A stretch of DNA of 64,000 bases from Benincasa hispida (taxonomy: Eukaryota; Streptophyta; Magnoliopsida; Cucurbitales; Cucurbitaceae), in the NCBI RefSeq assembly GCF_009727055.1, contig NC_052359.1, positions 10,315,264 through 10,379,263 of the forward strand, read 5' to 3'. The notes beneath the pieces are model-generated. The model made no database searches. It was not told the DNA's origin and saw nothing but the letters and a program-made list of their open reading frames with translations. How positions within the stretch are numbered: the stretch's first letter is position 1; each line of letters opens with the position of its first letter. Position numbers and translations under genes: made by a program. Shown here one piece after another: positions 47,845-60,660 of this stretch.

Positions 47845-48120
47845 GTTCCTTGCTCTTGCTACTATATATCCTCACTTTTAATCTTACTCTTGACTCTCAT
47901 TTCTCATTCTCGATATTTTCACGACTATACATCTTCACTTTCGATCCTTATTCTTTACTCTAGCTACCTTACTATTCGCTCCCTTTTAATAAAATTAGCA
48001 AGAGCAAGAACGAGGAGCAAGAGAAAATAGAGAGATAGAGGAGCGAGAAAACTTAAACCCTAAGAAGCGAGGACGAGAGTAAGAATAACAAGAGTATGTA
48101 GCGAGGCAAGAGCAAGATCT
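47845..48120. repeat. long imperfect inverted repeat (foldback)
   Basis: A pyrimidine-rich left arm (CCTTGCTCTTGCTAC, 47849 on) is complementary to a purine-rich right arm ending GTAGCGAGGCAAGAGCAAG (about 48098-48116). The arms are about 130 bp, with many mismatches. No genes. Confidence 0.55.
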
Positions 48121-48318
48121 CTATTGAGAATTGGAATTGTCTATAATTGTTTGGGGTTTTGTTCTAATAAGTTGTTTTGTTGTTTGTTTCAAGAAATGTC
48201 CTATAAGATGTCTCTTAGAATATTGATTCTACATATTATCTTTTTTCCTTATTTAGAAAATCATGCATTTTGATTTGTCTTTAATATTTTTCTTTTTTAA
48301 GCTATACAGATTTTGAAT

Positions 48319-49159
48319 CACTACAACAATTTAGACTTTTGATGTCGATTTAAAAAAAAAGGCACATATGTTTAATGTCAAGTATGGTGGAAAAAATAGC
48401 AGATCTTTAGTGTCGATTTATGTTTAATGTGTAAACTTCATTTCTAACTTCTTCACATTTGTGAAACTCTTTTTCTTCTTAAATCTTTCATCTCTCCTTT
48501 CTCACCATCTACGCAAGATCTCCCACCGCTCATAAACCCTCTTTATTCTCAAGCTTTATTCACGCTTCTGCTCTGATTTGCAACTGTTCACGCTTCCCTT
48601 TCCAACTCGCAGTGTCGTTCACATTCTCTGCTGACCCACAACATCGTTCACAATATGCAACATGATTCCATCTCGGATCCAGGTTATGCCACACATTGAG
48701 GCATGCAAGTTTTCACCATCATTTGCACATGCTCTCTTTCTCTTTCACCCTCTTTGTCTCTTCATTCTCTATTCTTCTTCTCTATTATGGTTTTTCTTTT
48801 CTTCTCATGGCTCTTCTTCCAAGTGCTCCATGTGACCAGTTCTTCTTCTTCCTTCTCCATGTCCTCTTCTATGGCCAAGGCGACGAATCAGATGGTTAAG
48901 GTTGAGATTGACCGACATTAAAGGTGGACCGACATCAAAGGCAAACAATATTGAATGAGATTTTAATAAAGTCGTTCAATGTCAGTTGTAAACTGACATT
49001 TGTGACGGTGGTCATATATAATTTTAGTTGAAAACCAATATTAAAACAACCGACATTAAGAACTTTTAATAATACGATCTTCAATGTCGGTTGTCAACTG
49101 ACATTATACTTCTATAACGTTGATTTTCAACAAATATTTAGCTCAATTTTGTAATGGTG
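48319..49159. mobile_element. CACTA-like non-autonomous DNA transposon
   Basis: It begins CACTACAACAATTTAG and ends CAATTTTGTAATGGTG, terminal inverted repeats that match loosely. The 3-bp duplication AAT (48316-48318, 49160-49162) is the En/Spm hallmark. Both ends carry subterminal ATGTCG/GACATT words, and two 23-bp near-palindromes (AATGTC...GACATT) lie at 48978-49000 and 49083-49105. The element is 841 bp with no transposase; the open frames near 48700-48920 are low-complexity. Confidence 0.68.
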
Positions 49160-49199
49160 AATGGAGCTATTTTTCTTTTTTTTTTTCACAATGCTTATT

Positions 49200-49835
49200 T
49201 AAGAGCAAGTTGTTTTCTTGCTAGGGTTACCAATTGATTTTTTTTTTTTGGAAGATTTTTGTTGTTCGGGTGGGGCAAACGACTTAATCGTATGTTAATC
49301 TTAAAGATTGTGAAGCAAGGAGTTTTGTTGATCTTGAAGTATTGCTTTATATCATCTTAAAGCTCTAATTGATTCTTGAGAGTGGATTCTCAAACTTAGG
49401 GAAAGCCTTAAGTTCATGCAAGTGAAGTGGTCTTCATTTGAAAGTGGAAAGATTACATTAAGAGGGAGTCTTACAATTAGGAAAAGCCTAAGTGATTGCT
49501 TACTAAAACACTCTAGCTTAGGGGGAGTCGAAGTCTCTTTGAAAGGGAGTCTCACAGTTAAAGGAAGCCTGAGTGTTTATGCATTGAGTTAAACTATTCG
49601 TATGTCATTGTATTTGCCGCTTATTTACAGATAAGTACAACATTATAGTTGTTTGACTTCATATAAGTAAAAGTATCTTTTTCGGAAACATTACCCTCCA
49701 GACGTAGGTGATATATCGTCGAACTGGGTTACCAAACTTTGTGTTTTGTCTTTTAAAGTTTATATATGTGCTTTATTGTTTGTCTTTGCAATTGTTGAAA
49801 CATTGTGAGTAATACGCTTATCACAACTTTGGCAT
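49200..49835 (+). repeat. LTR-like fragment of a copia-type element
   Basis: Purine-rich repeated words (GGGAGTCT, GGAAAGCCTAAG) are followed by CCAGACGTAGGTGATATATCGTCG and GAACTGGGTTACC, a block typical of the R/U5 part of plant copia LTRs. A related copy lies inverted at 58740-59160. No borders or TSD found. Confidence 0.5.
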
Positions 49836-50705
49836 ATTCTTTAAGATCCTCTCAGGCTTGGAATGAGTTCATTCATCCTTATGTGGTAATGTTAGAAACT
49901 TTTCTAAAATTTCCATGACTAAATTAAACATAATTGTAAACACAAACTTAGTAGTAATCATACCATAAGTTCTTATATCAAGATTAAATTCAACCGTTAT
50001 TTATCACAAATGCTCTTTAGTAAATAGTAATATTAAGAAGGGTAACTAAAAAAAGCAATGTCTAATAATGATTATTGTATCGAACAAATAAGTTTGACGA
50101 AATGTACTAATGATAGCAAATGATGTGGTATGGGAGACAATCCTCTCTGGGTACAATCATGAGATAATCATACACATAACCCAAAATATTAGGTTAAAAT
50201 GATATTTGATCTACTTTTTAAATTTTAAATTTTTGTCTTTTTGTTTATGTTATATTTGGGTGAAATTATCAAAATAGAATATTCTGTAAGTAGTTGGACC
50301 TCTCACTCTCCCACTTCATGCTTCTCTCTCGGTCTTTCCTCTCTCACAGTCATCTCTATCTCTCAATTTTCTCTCTCACTCTTAGTCTCCTCTCTCTTTC
50401 GATCTCCTTTCACTCTTGATATCCTATGTCTCTCTCCCTCATCCCTTTTCGACGAAAATACACAAATTTGACTCACCCAAACTACATCCCTCACTTTTAC
50501 TCTAAAAATCGACAACCTCGCATATCCCTTTTCCATAAGTGCATGACCTCTTTGGTGAAAACATGGTTAGTGACCCTCTACAATGACAATTGAAAAAATG
50601 TGGAGAAAGAAAAAAAATCAGAAAGAAGAAAAAAGACAAAAGAAATTAAGGGTATTTTGGTAATGTTGGTTAAAGATGATGTAAGCAAAAGAAGGAAATT
50701 CTTAA
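49836..50705. other. AT-rich intergenic with a CT-rich stretch
   Basis: A pyrimidine-rich stretch (50285-50455, CTCTCTC words) gives an open frame at 50241-50471 with no family features. Nothing else recognised. Confidence 0.5.
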
Positions 50706-51040
50706 GGGGGCGTTTGGACAAAAACTATTCTAAGACTATAATATCTACCTCTTGCTATAGTAAATACTATTTTGTATTCCTCAATTAGTTACAGCCAACA
50801 CTATTTTAAAATCCTTTTTGCTACAGTATTTACTATTTACTACAATTTTTACTATTTTACATTCATTATTTTTTATGTTTTGTTAAACACTATTTTCTTC
50901 TCAAACTAAAATAGTTTACATCTCAAACACATACTATTATAATCCAAACTAAAACAATTCAGATCCCAAACACAAACTATTATAATCCAACTACAATAAC
51001 CTAGAACTATAATAATCAATTTCTTGGCTCAAACATCCCA
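50706..51040. mobile_element. Tourist-like (PIF/Harbinger) MITE
   Basis: The left end GGGGGCGTTTGGAC and the right end GCTCAAACATCCCA (reverse complement TGGGATGTTTGAGC) form an imperfect inverted repeat. TAA lies on both sides (50703-50705, 51041-51043). It is 335 bp, rich in ACTATTATAATCC-like words, non-coding. Confidence 0.65.
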
Positions 51041-51073
51041 TAAGTTTCAAAAAATGGTACAAAATTCATTTTG

Positions 51074-51075
<2 letters not shown>

Positions 51076-51110
<35 letters not shown>
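51076..51110. repeat. (AT)n microsatellite
   Basis: About 17 uninterrupted AT units. Confidence 0.95.
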
Positions 51111-51115
<5 letters not shown>

Positions 51116-54100
51116 TTCTATACAATTATCTCGTACAATCATACTTATGATGGGTCCAATAACTTAAAATCTATTGGGTTATAAAAGGATAAGAGAGCGA
51201 ACAGATTTGTAAGGAACTACAACCAAATTTTAAATGTCCATGTTGCAAGAAATAGTGAGATGTACTTTTTATGGAAATGTGAACAAAAATATTGATAAAA
51301 TGTCCATGTTGATGGATATTTTTAGAATCTTTTTTACATTAGTGATATTTTTCTATATATTATATTTTATGATTTTTTCACGATACAGTAAAAATGTGGA
51401 TTCACTCCTCCTGTTAATGTGTAACCTATAAAAATGTAAAAATATCGATGGAAATGTCCACGCGCCGACGAAAAATTAATACTATATCTACAACGATATA
51501 GTGCATCGGGTAAAATTGTTTGACAATATGGTCAGATTAGCAAGGACTAGAATGTCATTTTGGTTTCTGTACTTTGGAACTTGTTCAATCTTAGTCAATA
51601 TACTTTTAAATGCTCAATTTAATCCATGTACTTCTAATAATTATTCAATTTAGTCTCTCTAATTGAATATTTAAAAAAAAAACACACAAATTAAAATTGA
51701 AGAAAGTCCAAAGTAGAAATATAAAATAGTATTTTAACTAGTCATTGATGAAATGGATCTAGAAAACTTTAGGAGAACAAGAAGACTAATTTTGACATAA
51801 GTAGTTTTGTTAGTGGAGAAATCCAACTTCGACCTCGAAGTTAATTGTACAAAATTTATGTCAAACCTCTAATCTTAACGTTAATGGGTACAAACTTTAC
51901 ACTTGTTGAACTATATTTCTATTGACCATATTATATGTTGATTAAACTATGTTTATGTTGACAAATAAATTTCTTTAAACTAGGTTCACAAACGATTTAA
52001 TATACATTTTTTAAGTACAAATTTAATCAACAATTTTACATTATTATCTTAAAAAAAGGGTCGTGCATAATTATAGGAACTTGTCATTTGGATTAAGTTA
52101 ATTATTTAATCTTATATTAACTATCTCGAACATGTGGCAAAGATTTTTGTACGGTACAATCCAACCCATGTCATTGATAAAGTGATTTCACATGATGAAT
52201 TCTTTTATGTTATATAAGATCCATAGATTTCACTAATTATTTTGAATTAAACTCAATTATAAGATATATTTATGTTTATGATTTCTGACTAGACTATAGT
52301 CTTTCTACAAGAGGGAATATAAAATTACTTTATGTAAAGTAAGGGATTTATATTGTAGCATTGAGCTATTATAAAATATGCACTACCAAAAATTTGATGG
52401 AATGAAAAAAAAAATAGCTAAGGCCCTAATCTTTATTTTGATTCTAAAACTTCTAAATATTTTATTTTAATAACCATTCGAATTTTAGTTTTTAATTTTA
52501 GAAAAATAAGTCTATAAACACCATTTAATTTTAGAAAAATAAGTCTATAAACACCATCTCACCTATTAATTATTTAAACTTAAGTATTTAATTTCAATAA
52601 TCTAAGTCATTTTTTAAAAAAATTAAAAACAAAATTCTGTCTCATTTGATAACCATTTGGTATTTTATTTTTAGTTTTTTAGAATTAAGTCAATAAACAC
52701 TCTTTTCACCTCTAAATTATTTGGTCAGATTTTAAAATTAAAAAAAAAGTCATTTTAAAAGGTTGCTTTTGTTTTTAGACCTTGGCTAAGCATTCAACTC
52801 TTCAATCATTATAAGAAATTGAAAAAAAAAATCGATCTAATTATAAAAATAAAAGAAAATGAAATGGTTACCTAGCAGACATAAATGGTTATTAATATTT
52901 TTTTTAGGGAAAAAAAATCAAATAATCCATTTAGCATTCAAAATTTTCATGAAAAATATCTACAATTTTCATGTTAGTTGTTTTTTTTTTATATTCCTTT
53001 AACAAACAAGAAACCCCAAATCTATTTAAAAATTCGAATCCTACCATATAAATTAAAAAGCTAAAGGATTAAAATGAAATATTTGAAAATTTAGAAACTA
53101 AAATGGAATATAATTTTTTAGATATAAAAAGATGGATTGTTTTCACATACTAGAAAATGAGCTACCTTATTTAAGAATATAATAAAATATCATTATGTAA
53201 CATGATAGACAATGATATTTTGCTAAACACGGATAGTTGTAGAGATGTATATGGGTTGGAAGATCTTTTGGACCAACCCGAAGATTTAGATTAGTTGGGT
53301 TGGTTACTCGAATAACCTGAATAGCATCTCCAACCCAAGCCTTAAAATTCGAGTTGGGTTGGATCGAGTTGTCAGATTATTTATTTTATTTTTCTTTTTT
53401 TCTTAGTTACAATTTTTATTAACTTAAAATACTTAAATTTGTATACATCACATATTAATAACTAAAGTTTCAAATAAAACTCAAATGTTTAAATATTGAA
53501 ATCTAAGATATCTATTACAAACTTCAAACAAACATCATGAAAATATATACGACTTATAATATTATATATTTTAATAATATTAAAAATTCAGGTTGGATTG
53601 AGTCAACCCGTATTTTAAAAATTGTAACCCGAACCCGAACCCAATCCAAAAAAATTCCAAAAATGTTCAATTCAACTCAATCAAATATTAAAACTAACCC
53701 AACTCAACCCTTACAATTTAGGTTGGGTAATGCGAATTGTTTTGATTGTTTGATCATTTGAAAAATCCTAAATAAATGTCTACTGATATCTATCACTATC
53801 TATTATTAAGACAATAAAAATTTGTTATATTTGAAAACAACAATTTTGTTATTTAAAATAATTATTAAAAAAGATTCGTATCAATTTTTAAGACTTTTGT
53901 TTCGTGGTAACAGTGTAAATAAAAACTTTAGAATATTACGAAAATATTCGTTTTCAAGCCGACGCGTAACGTTTAAAAGTTGCATAAAGAAATAAAAGCA
54001 AAAAAGTTGAATAAAGAAATAATATGTAAATTTTTCGATATAATATATCCTTTTTTTTTTCTTTTTGGGAAAAAGGTATTAGTTGAGTTCCAACTCCAAG

Positions 54101-55216
54101 TGTAAGCTTTTTGGTAAGTCTGGGATGTGACGAGGCAAATAACAAAAGATGGTGGCCTTGATGACGTGGATTCCAAATTTTCTATTGGTTAATAAATTGA
54201 ATAAGCCATTTAACTTTTTGACACAAAAAAAAGGAAAAAAAGTCTTTTTCTTTTCTTTAATTCTTTATCTGAGTCAAGTAGGACTCAGCAATGGCATTTT
54301 GTATCTCACTTTTTCCCCCTTTTGGGAACTACCGTCAAATGGCCCACTGTTTTCAGATTATAAAAGCTTTTAGAATTTTTTTTTAATTTTTTTTCAAGTA
54401 GAATTGGAGGTCGGGAGATTCGAACAAACTAACACAATAGATGCCGGCTGAGCTCGAGTGATACTATCTTTAATAGAAATTTTCAATTTACAAGTTTGAA
54501 CTTTAAGAGTTGTATCGATTTAAAATTTGAATTAACAATTGTATCCTTTTAAACCCTAAATTTTTGTAAGTCTATCAATTAATACTCTCCTTCAGACTTA
54601 GTTCAGAAAATATCATGCAAACATATAATTTTCAAATTAAATTTTAAATTGTTATGGGTGAATCAATTTAGACATTGTTTATGAAGATTATATTTGAAAA
54701 AACGTTCATGCATTCAATTCTTACATATTTGTAGATTTCTTCAAATGTCGGATAAATAAAATGGACAATTAGAATTGATGCGTGGACAGTTTTCAAAAAA
54801 AATCTTATTGAGAGCCTAAATTGATTCGCTTACGAAAGTTTAGTGGTTTAATTGATAAAATTATAAGCTTGGGTTATCATAACATAACGTAATGGAATGT
54901 GTGAATTGATATATTTACAAAAGTTTAAAATTAATTGATATAACCCTAAAAGTTTAAGAGTGTAAATTGATATTTTCTTAAAGTTTTAGGCTAACTTTTG
55001 GTCTTTATATTTTCATAAGAGTAACGATTTAATGTCTGAATTTTGATTTGTAATGATTTAATCTTTATATTTTTATTGTTACAATTTAGTTTCTAACTTT
55101 TGGTTCCCAAAATTTAATATGTTACAATTTAATCTGTACACTTTTAAATTTGTAACAATTGAGTCCCTATTGAAAAAATCTTATGAAACTATATTGTCTA
55201 TTTTGATTATATAGAC
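51111..55216. other. AT-rich intergenic with minor repeats
   Basis: No gene seen. It contains a 33-bp tandem duplication (52491-52557, TTTAATTTTAGAAAAATAAG unit). A stretch at 53250-53740 is dense in GGGTTGG/CCAACCC words on both strands, too irregular for telomeric DNA and possibly a decayed inverted-repeat element. Generic plant dispersed words (TTTAGTCC-like) occur at 51550-51660 and 55005-55170. Confidence 0.5.
54385..54475 (-). repeat. possible SINE-like fragment
   Basis: On the minus strand, GTTCGAATCTCCC (about 54412-54424) resembles a tRNA B box and is preceded by a GAGCTCAGCCGGC stretch. There is no A-tail or TSD, so this is tentative. Confidence 0.3.
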
Positions 55217-55219
55217 TTA

Positions 55220-56262
55220 CGCTCCATTTGATATTGTGTTTGCAATCTTAAAAAGTGATTAAGGGGAAATCTTAACTGCTTATACTGTTTAGTAAAACAA
55301 CGTATTTATTAATTTACCAAAATCACTTTTAAATTTTAACTAACGTATAAAAGTGTTGTTTTTAAATATAGAAAACTGTTGAAAAATATTTTCAAATATA
55401 GCAAAATTTCATTGTGTCAGTGATATACAATGATAGACTTCGATAGACATTTATCTGTGTCTAACACTGCTATTGATTGATGTCTATCAATGTGTATCAC
55501 TGATAAATACTGATATTTTGCTATATTTTAAAAATAATTTCAGCAGTTTTATCGTTTAAAACAATTACTCGTATAAAAGCTTATAAATACAAGCTTTTAA
55601 ATTTAGTTTTCCTAAAGATATGTTACCTTCTTAACCATGTAAATAAATATATTATAATAATATCATTCTATATTAATATATTTTGTCAAGTCTATTTTCA
55701 AAATTTAATTGATTCAATTTTTAATAACAATTATTTTTCTTAAACTTTTTTCTAATAATGTAGATCAAACAAAAGTAATTGAAATTCAAATCATATAAAA
55801 TTTAAGATAGATTTTCAAAAATAGAAAAATAAGGGAAACTATCTACACAAAATAACAAAATTTTAATCTTCTTTGATAGAGACTGATAAAAGTTTATCAG
55901 TGATGGAAACTGATAGAATCTATCACTGATAGATGCTGATAGAAGTCTATCAGTGTTTTTTTTTTGCCATTTTTGTAAATAGTTTGACATTTTTTCTATA
56001 TGTGAAAAATTTCAAATTTTTTAAATAAAATATTATAATAAATCTTAAATTATATCAATATGACAATAATTGAAATAATAAGCTACTTTGACTCATATAA
56101 CTAAATTACACTAATTTAATATTAATTTACTCAACAACGTAACTAAATTTTTCTAATTTAAAATTAAAATTTACCAAACACTACTTTACTTATATTCACA
56201 ATTTATTTTTCTAAAAGCTGTCAGCAATTATTTTAAAAACTACAACAATTTCAAATAGAACC
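55220..56262. mobile_element. non-autonomous PIF/Harbinger-like element
   Basis: The left end CGCTCCATTTGATATTGTG and the right end CAACAATTTCAAATAGAACC pair as a terminal inverted repeat. TTA flanks both sides (55217-55219, 56263-56265). It is 1,043 bp with no transposase. It contains the CTATCA/TGATAG palindrome clusters at 55420-55510 and 55870-55960. Confidence 0.6.
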
Positions 56263-56265
56263 TTA

Positions 56266-56739
56266 GTATTTATAAATTATAATCAAACTTGACCCTAAAT
56301 CAATTTATCCTTCTACATATGTAAAAATTTCGGCAAATCTAAATATTATTTTCACAATAGTGACCATTATAAATTATAAAATAGAAGGAATAAATTGATA
56401 CATATTTATGTTTAGGGATTAAAATATTACAAATTCAGAAATATAGAAGTTAAATTGTTATTTTGCTAAATATTCACCAACCATAAGTAATTTTTATAAA
56501 TGTATTTTGTAAGTATCATATATTATAATGGCTAAATATATTATAGATTAGATTACCACATTTGGTCCATGTTCTTTGAGACATGTTTCATTGAGTGATT
56601 TTGAATGAATAAAATCAATGTCCAAAAAAAAAAAAAAAATACTTCTTTAATTAATTTTACGTCATAAGTTAGAGGAGATTGTCAAGTTTTTATTGGTAAA
56701 TGATTGTGAGAGAATTTTAATTATTATTAAGATAAATTA
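56266..56739. other. AT-rich intergenic
   Basis: Nothing recognised except an A-run near 56625-56639. Confidence 0.5.
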
Positions 56740-58250
56740 TAAAAAATGCCTTAAACTTTTGTACAATGTATATAAAATACTCCTGAATTTTTCGAAGTTT
56801 TAAAAATCTTCTTAAATTAAAAAAAAAAAAACTACCCTTACCGTTATTTTGAGGTAGAAAACATTAGTATTTTATTTCAAAATATCTTTAAACTTTCAAA
56901 AGTTTTAAAAATACCTCGAGCTTTAAAAAAGTTTAAAAGTACTCTTATTGTTAATACAAACCGTTAGTACCTTTCCAAAAAAATAATTCTATTTAAAAAA
57001 AAAAGTTAAAAAAAAATGCTCATACAGTTAGTATAGTAATCAATTTAATTGTTAGAATTTTTTTTGGGTTCGAAAAACCAATTTTAAAATAAATTGTATA
57101 GATATGATCATTTTTTATATAGATACCCTTGTCTTTCTTCTATTTGTCAAATCCTTACACTAATGTTCTCATAAACAAAAATAAAAACCAAAACTTTAAG
57201 TTAAAACATAAAATCTTACAAAATTTCAAAATTAAAATCTCCCCATAAAACATACCAAAACAATGAATAACAAAGACAAAAGAATGTATTGGGCTATTAA
57301 ACACACTCAACTATTGATGTACAACTTTGTTAAAACAATAGGAATTTGGAGTTATGAATTCCACTCCTTATTTGGTCCAAGGAGTTTATAGGTCCCACGG
57401 TTAAAAAGCATCAATTTGGTATCTTATCAACTCCAAAAATTTTTTTAGTACTCCTTATGTTCACACTATAAATTTGCCTTCATAAATATTTGTGGATCCC
57501 ACATTGATGTCAGTGACTCCTACTTAATATTTTAGAAGCGTGTTGATGTGACACACAATAAATAAAGGTAGTTTATGGAAAGATGTCCATACTATCTAGT
57601 ATAGAAAATTTTCCCTATCAAGTCTTTACACTATGGGCCCAAAGAGTTCACAACTCCATAGACTCCGTGACTCTTTGGAGTCCACTATTTTATTCCTTGT
57701 CCCAAACACCCCTTTAGATTTATTGGTGCTTCCATTATTCTTTTTGCCCTAAACACCCCCTAAGTCCTAAGATCCTTTGATGGTTTCATTATTCATTTTT
57801 TTTTTTTTTATTGTTATAATCTATATACCTTAATTGAAATGAGCAATATTATTTATGTATTATTATTTTAGATAAACAAATGTCAAACAGTTCACAAAAG
57901 AGAGTAAAAAGGTATTAAAGAAGAAAGGAGAAAAATAGAGAAGTAAGAGGGTATATATTAATGGTTTGCGTTCATATATTAACCATGAGAGTATTTTTTA
58001 GCCCTTTTTTTTTAATTTAAGAGTATTTTTGTAACTTTTGAAAGTTTAAGGGTATTTTCGTCACAAAACACTAATAGTTTCCATCTAAAATTATTGGTAA
58101 TAATATTTGTTTTAACTTTTTTTTTTTTAGATATTTAAGAGTAATTTTGAAACTTTTGAAAGTTCAACAGTTTTTTCGGATGTTTAAGGATATATTTTTT
58201 TTAAAATCTTGAGAGTTCAATAGTATTTTTTATTTAAAATATAAAATTTA
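56740..58250. repeat. region bounded by long inverted repeats
   Basis: Left arm 56740-57000 and right arm about 57985-58250 share inverted words (CTTTCAAAAGTTTTAAAAAT versus its complement; AACATTAGTATTTTA versus AACACTAATAG). The arms are imperfect and AT-rich. Between them (57290-57800) is a GGAGT/ACTCC-rich stretch that may itself be a MITE. No genes. Confidence 0.45.
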
Positions 58251-58739
58251 GATGGAGATTGGTACAAGTTTACCAATTTTAAATGCTACTTCTAAGTCTT
58301 CTATTTCAAACTAATTCTCGTTAATTTTACCTGTGATATCTGTTGTAGTCTCTCAAACCACAAAGAACCTAATTAGTGTAAGTAATTTTGAACATGATAA
58401 ATAATGTATTTTTTTAGTTTCATCCATCTCTGTATGCAACTTCTTCAAATCTGAATACTATACCATTAATTGAATCTGATTTATGAGAGCCTTGCTATGA
58501 TAATATCTAAGAACAAATTTCAATACCACATCATTTTTATTGATGCATATTTGCATATTCTAACTTCACTTGGATATACTTTTTAAATTCTAAATTGGGA
58601 GTGTGAAAACGATAAGAAGGTACCTACTATAAGTTGACAAAATTATGACTTATGTTATAGCAATTTACAAGCTAGATAGTTATACAAAATGTAGAAAGAT
58701 GAAAAATAACATCAGAGATTAGTAACCTAATTTGGTGTA

Positions 58740-59165
58740 AATCACCTATGTCTGGAGGGCAAAGTGTCTGAGAAAGATAACTTCACTGATATTAATGATA
58801 AGTAATTATAACGTAGCACTTATCTGTAATAGGATTACAATGACTCTCGTACAACTTTATCACTCAACTAATAATAATCTAGGCTCTCCTTATGTGTGAA
58901 ACTCTTTTTCACGGTGTCTTAGGCTCCCTCTAAGTTAAATAATTAATGAAACAAATCTAAGGCTCTCCCTAAGATCGAGACTCCTTTTCTAACAAGTTTG
59001 AGTTCCCTTCAAGATGTGTGACTCATTCTCACTTGTGTTGTATCTTTCCCTCTAAAAGCAAAGTCCCCTTTGCTCGAATGACTTAGGCTCTCCCTAAGCC
59101 TAAGAATCCCTTCTCAACAGATCTTAGCTTGAGAATCCCTTCTCGATGGATCTTCTTATCCTTGA
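58740..59165 (-). repeat. LTR-like fragment, inverted relative to 49200-49835
   Basis: On the minus strand it repeats the same plan: TTAGGGAGAGCCTAAG-like words (58870-59115 on plus as CTCCCTAAG), then CCTCCAGACATAGGTGAT at about 58743-58760. It continues as AT-rich DNA to 59850 with short, unconvincing open frames at 59304-59698. Confidence 0.5.
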
Positions 59166-59854
59166 TGTGAGAAACATAGAAAACGTCTTTAGAACACAAA
59201 AAATACAAATTCTTCAATGCACTATATTATTGGCCGAATACACAGATCGAACTTTTCACCAAAAGAATAATATGGCTGGCCCTTTTCGAAAGACAAAGAA
59301 CCCTTAAAATAAGTGCATTGGAAATAAACCGGATAACCCTAATTTCCATAGCAAACGAGAGCTAAACATGGAAATAAAAAATAACGGCAGAATAAAGCAA
59401 CAAAGGAAACCATCAATAAGGAATATATCTTGCAAAATCAGTATTGTCGTAGATATTCCTCTTCCTGAAACCAACAATACAGAGACACATCTCATAACAT
59501 CTGAGATACTTAAACAAGTATTGCCAACCACTCAAAATCCAACCCGCCTTTACTTTCCTTCCATTTAAGTCTTAAGTTGAACCTTTTCCAAACATTTATC
59601 AAAGCTATACAAAGGGGAGGGGGGTTAGAAAGCTTTCTCCTTTTCTTAAAACTAATGACATTCTCCATCATGTCACTTATCCTCACACATTCCAACACAT
59701 TGTAGACATAGGTTTGACTCTACTTGCCCTCTCTTTCACACCTTTAATTCATGGGGATGATACATTTTATGCAGTCATTTACTTAATTAATCAATAGAAT
59801 GCGTACTTTGTTTTTGATGGATTAATTAATCAAAAGTAAAAAAAATAAAGAAAA

Positions 59855-60025
59855 TTATTTACACAAAATAACAAATTTTTAATCTTCTTTAATAGAGATT
59901 GATAGAACTCTACCAATGTCGAAGTTTATAACTGATAAATGCTGATAGAAGTTTATTAATATTTATCAGTATTTTTTTACTATTTCTATAAATAATTTGA
60001 CATTTTTTCTATTAGTAGAAAGTTT
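59855..60025. repeat. dispersed repeat shared with 55840-56010
   Basis: Both share ACACAAAATAACAAA, AATCTTCTTTRATAGAGA, GCTGATAGAAGT and AATTTGACATTTTTTCTAT in the same order. The central palindromic CTATCA words are decayed here. Confidence 0.75.
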
Positions 60026-60370
60026 CATTCTTTGGGAGCAGTTATTTCTATAAGAATCTTAAAGTCTTTCTTTTTAACAAGGAGTTTCTTCATATCTTTG
60101 ATTATTTATGTTTTCATTATTAAGACCTTATAATACTTAACTTCATAACTTTCATTTCCGTGCATATTCTTGGGTTATAGTAACATCCTAGATGTTATAA
60201 ATGCTTTGATCTAAAAAATGATAGAATGTTTATTTCTCTTGATGAACTTGTTTTTCCTTATGCAAAAACTCAAATCTTTAACTAATGAAGTTTCATCCTC
60301 TAACACAAACAATTTTGTCACAAATTCTACACACAAGTCCTTCCCAAGTATGCCAAGATATCCTAATAGC

Positions 60371-60660
60371 TGTTGGGGTTTTTCCACTTGTGTTGAAGGC
60401 CCAATTGATGGTCAATTAGGTTTTTAGTTTAGAAGCCAACAGCCGATCATCACCAATGCCATGCATGCAGTCAGATTACAGCGAGTAGTGAGTTACCACT
60501 TCATCTTTCTAATTTATTATCTATTAATGTATCATTTGTTACCAAGATTAATTACCTTGACTAGGAATGTATCATATGTCTATAGTTGTGACTAGGAGGA
60601 ACTTGTTGCATCCCATCATTGATTACAATAGAAATTTTGACTTCAGTTCCTGGTTTTTTA
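60371..60660 (+). repeat. truncated LTR related to Copia-B
   Basis: It starts TGTTGGGGTTTTTCCAC. The right half matches the Copia-B LTR: CTAGTTGTGACTAGG-like, CATTGATTA and ATTTTGACTT, then GGTTTTTTAC. It stops where CACTATAAG begins, so it looks broken by that insertion. Confidence 0.65.

Noticed and set aside
48696..48921. Two overlapping Ser/Phe-rich frames in the CACTA-like element
   Set aside because: CT-rich low complexity; no transposase motif.
53250..53740. Telomere-like GGGTTGG/CCAACCC words
   Set aside because: Not the regular plant TTTAGGG array; irregular and on both strands.
54385..54475. tRNA gene
   Set aside because: Only a B-box-like word; no acceptor stem or anticodon arm can be formed.
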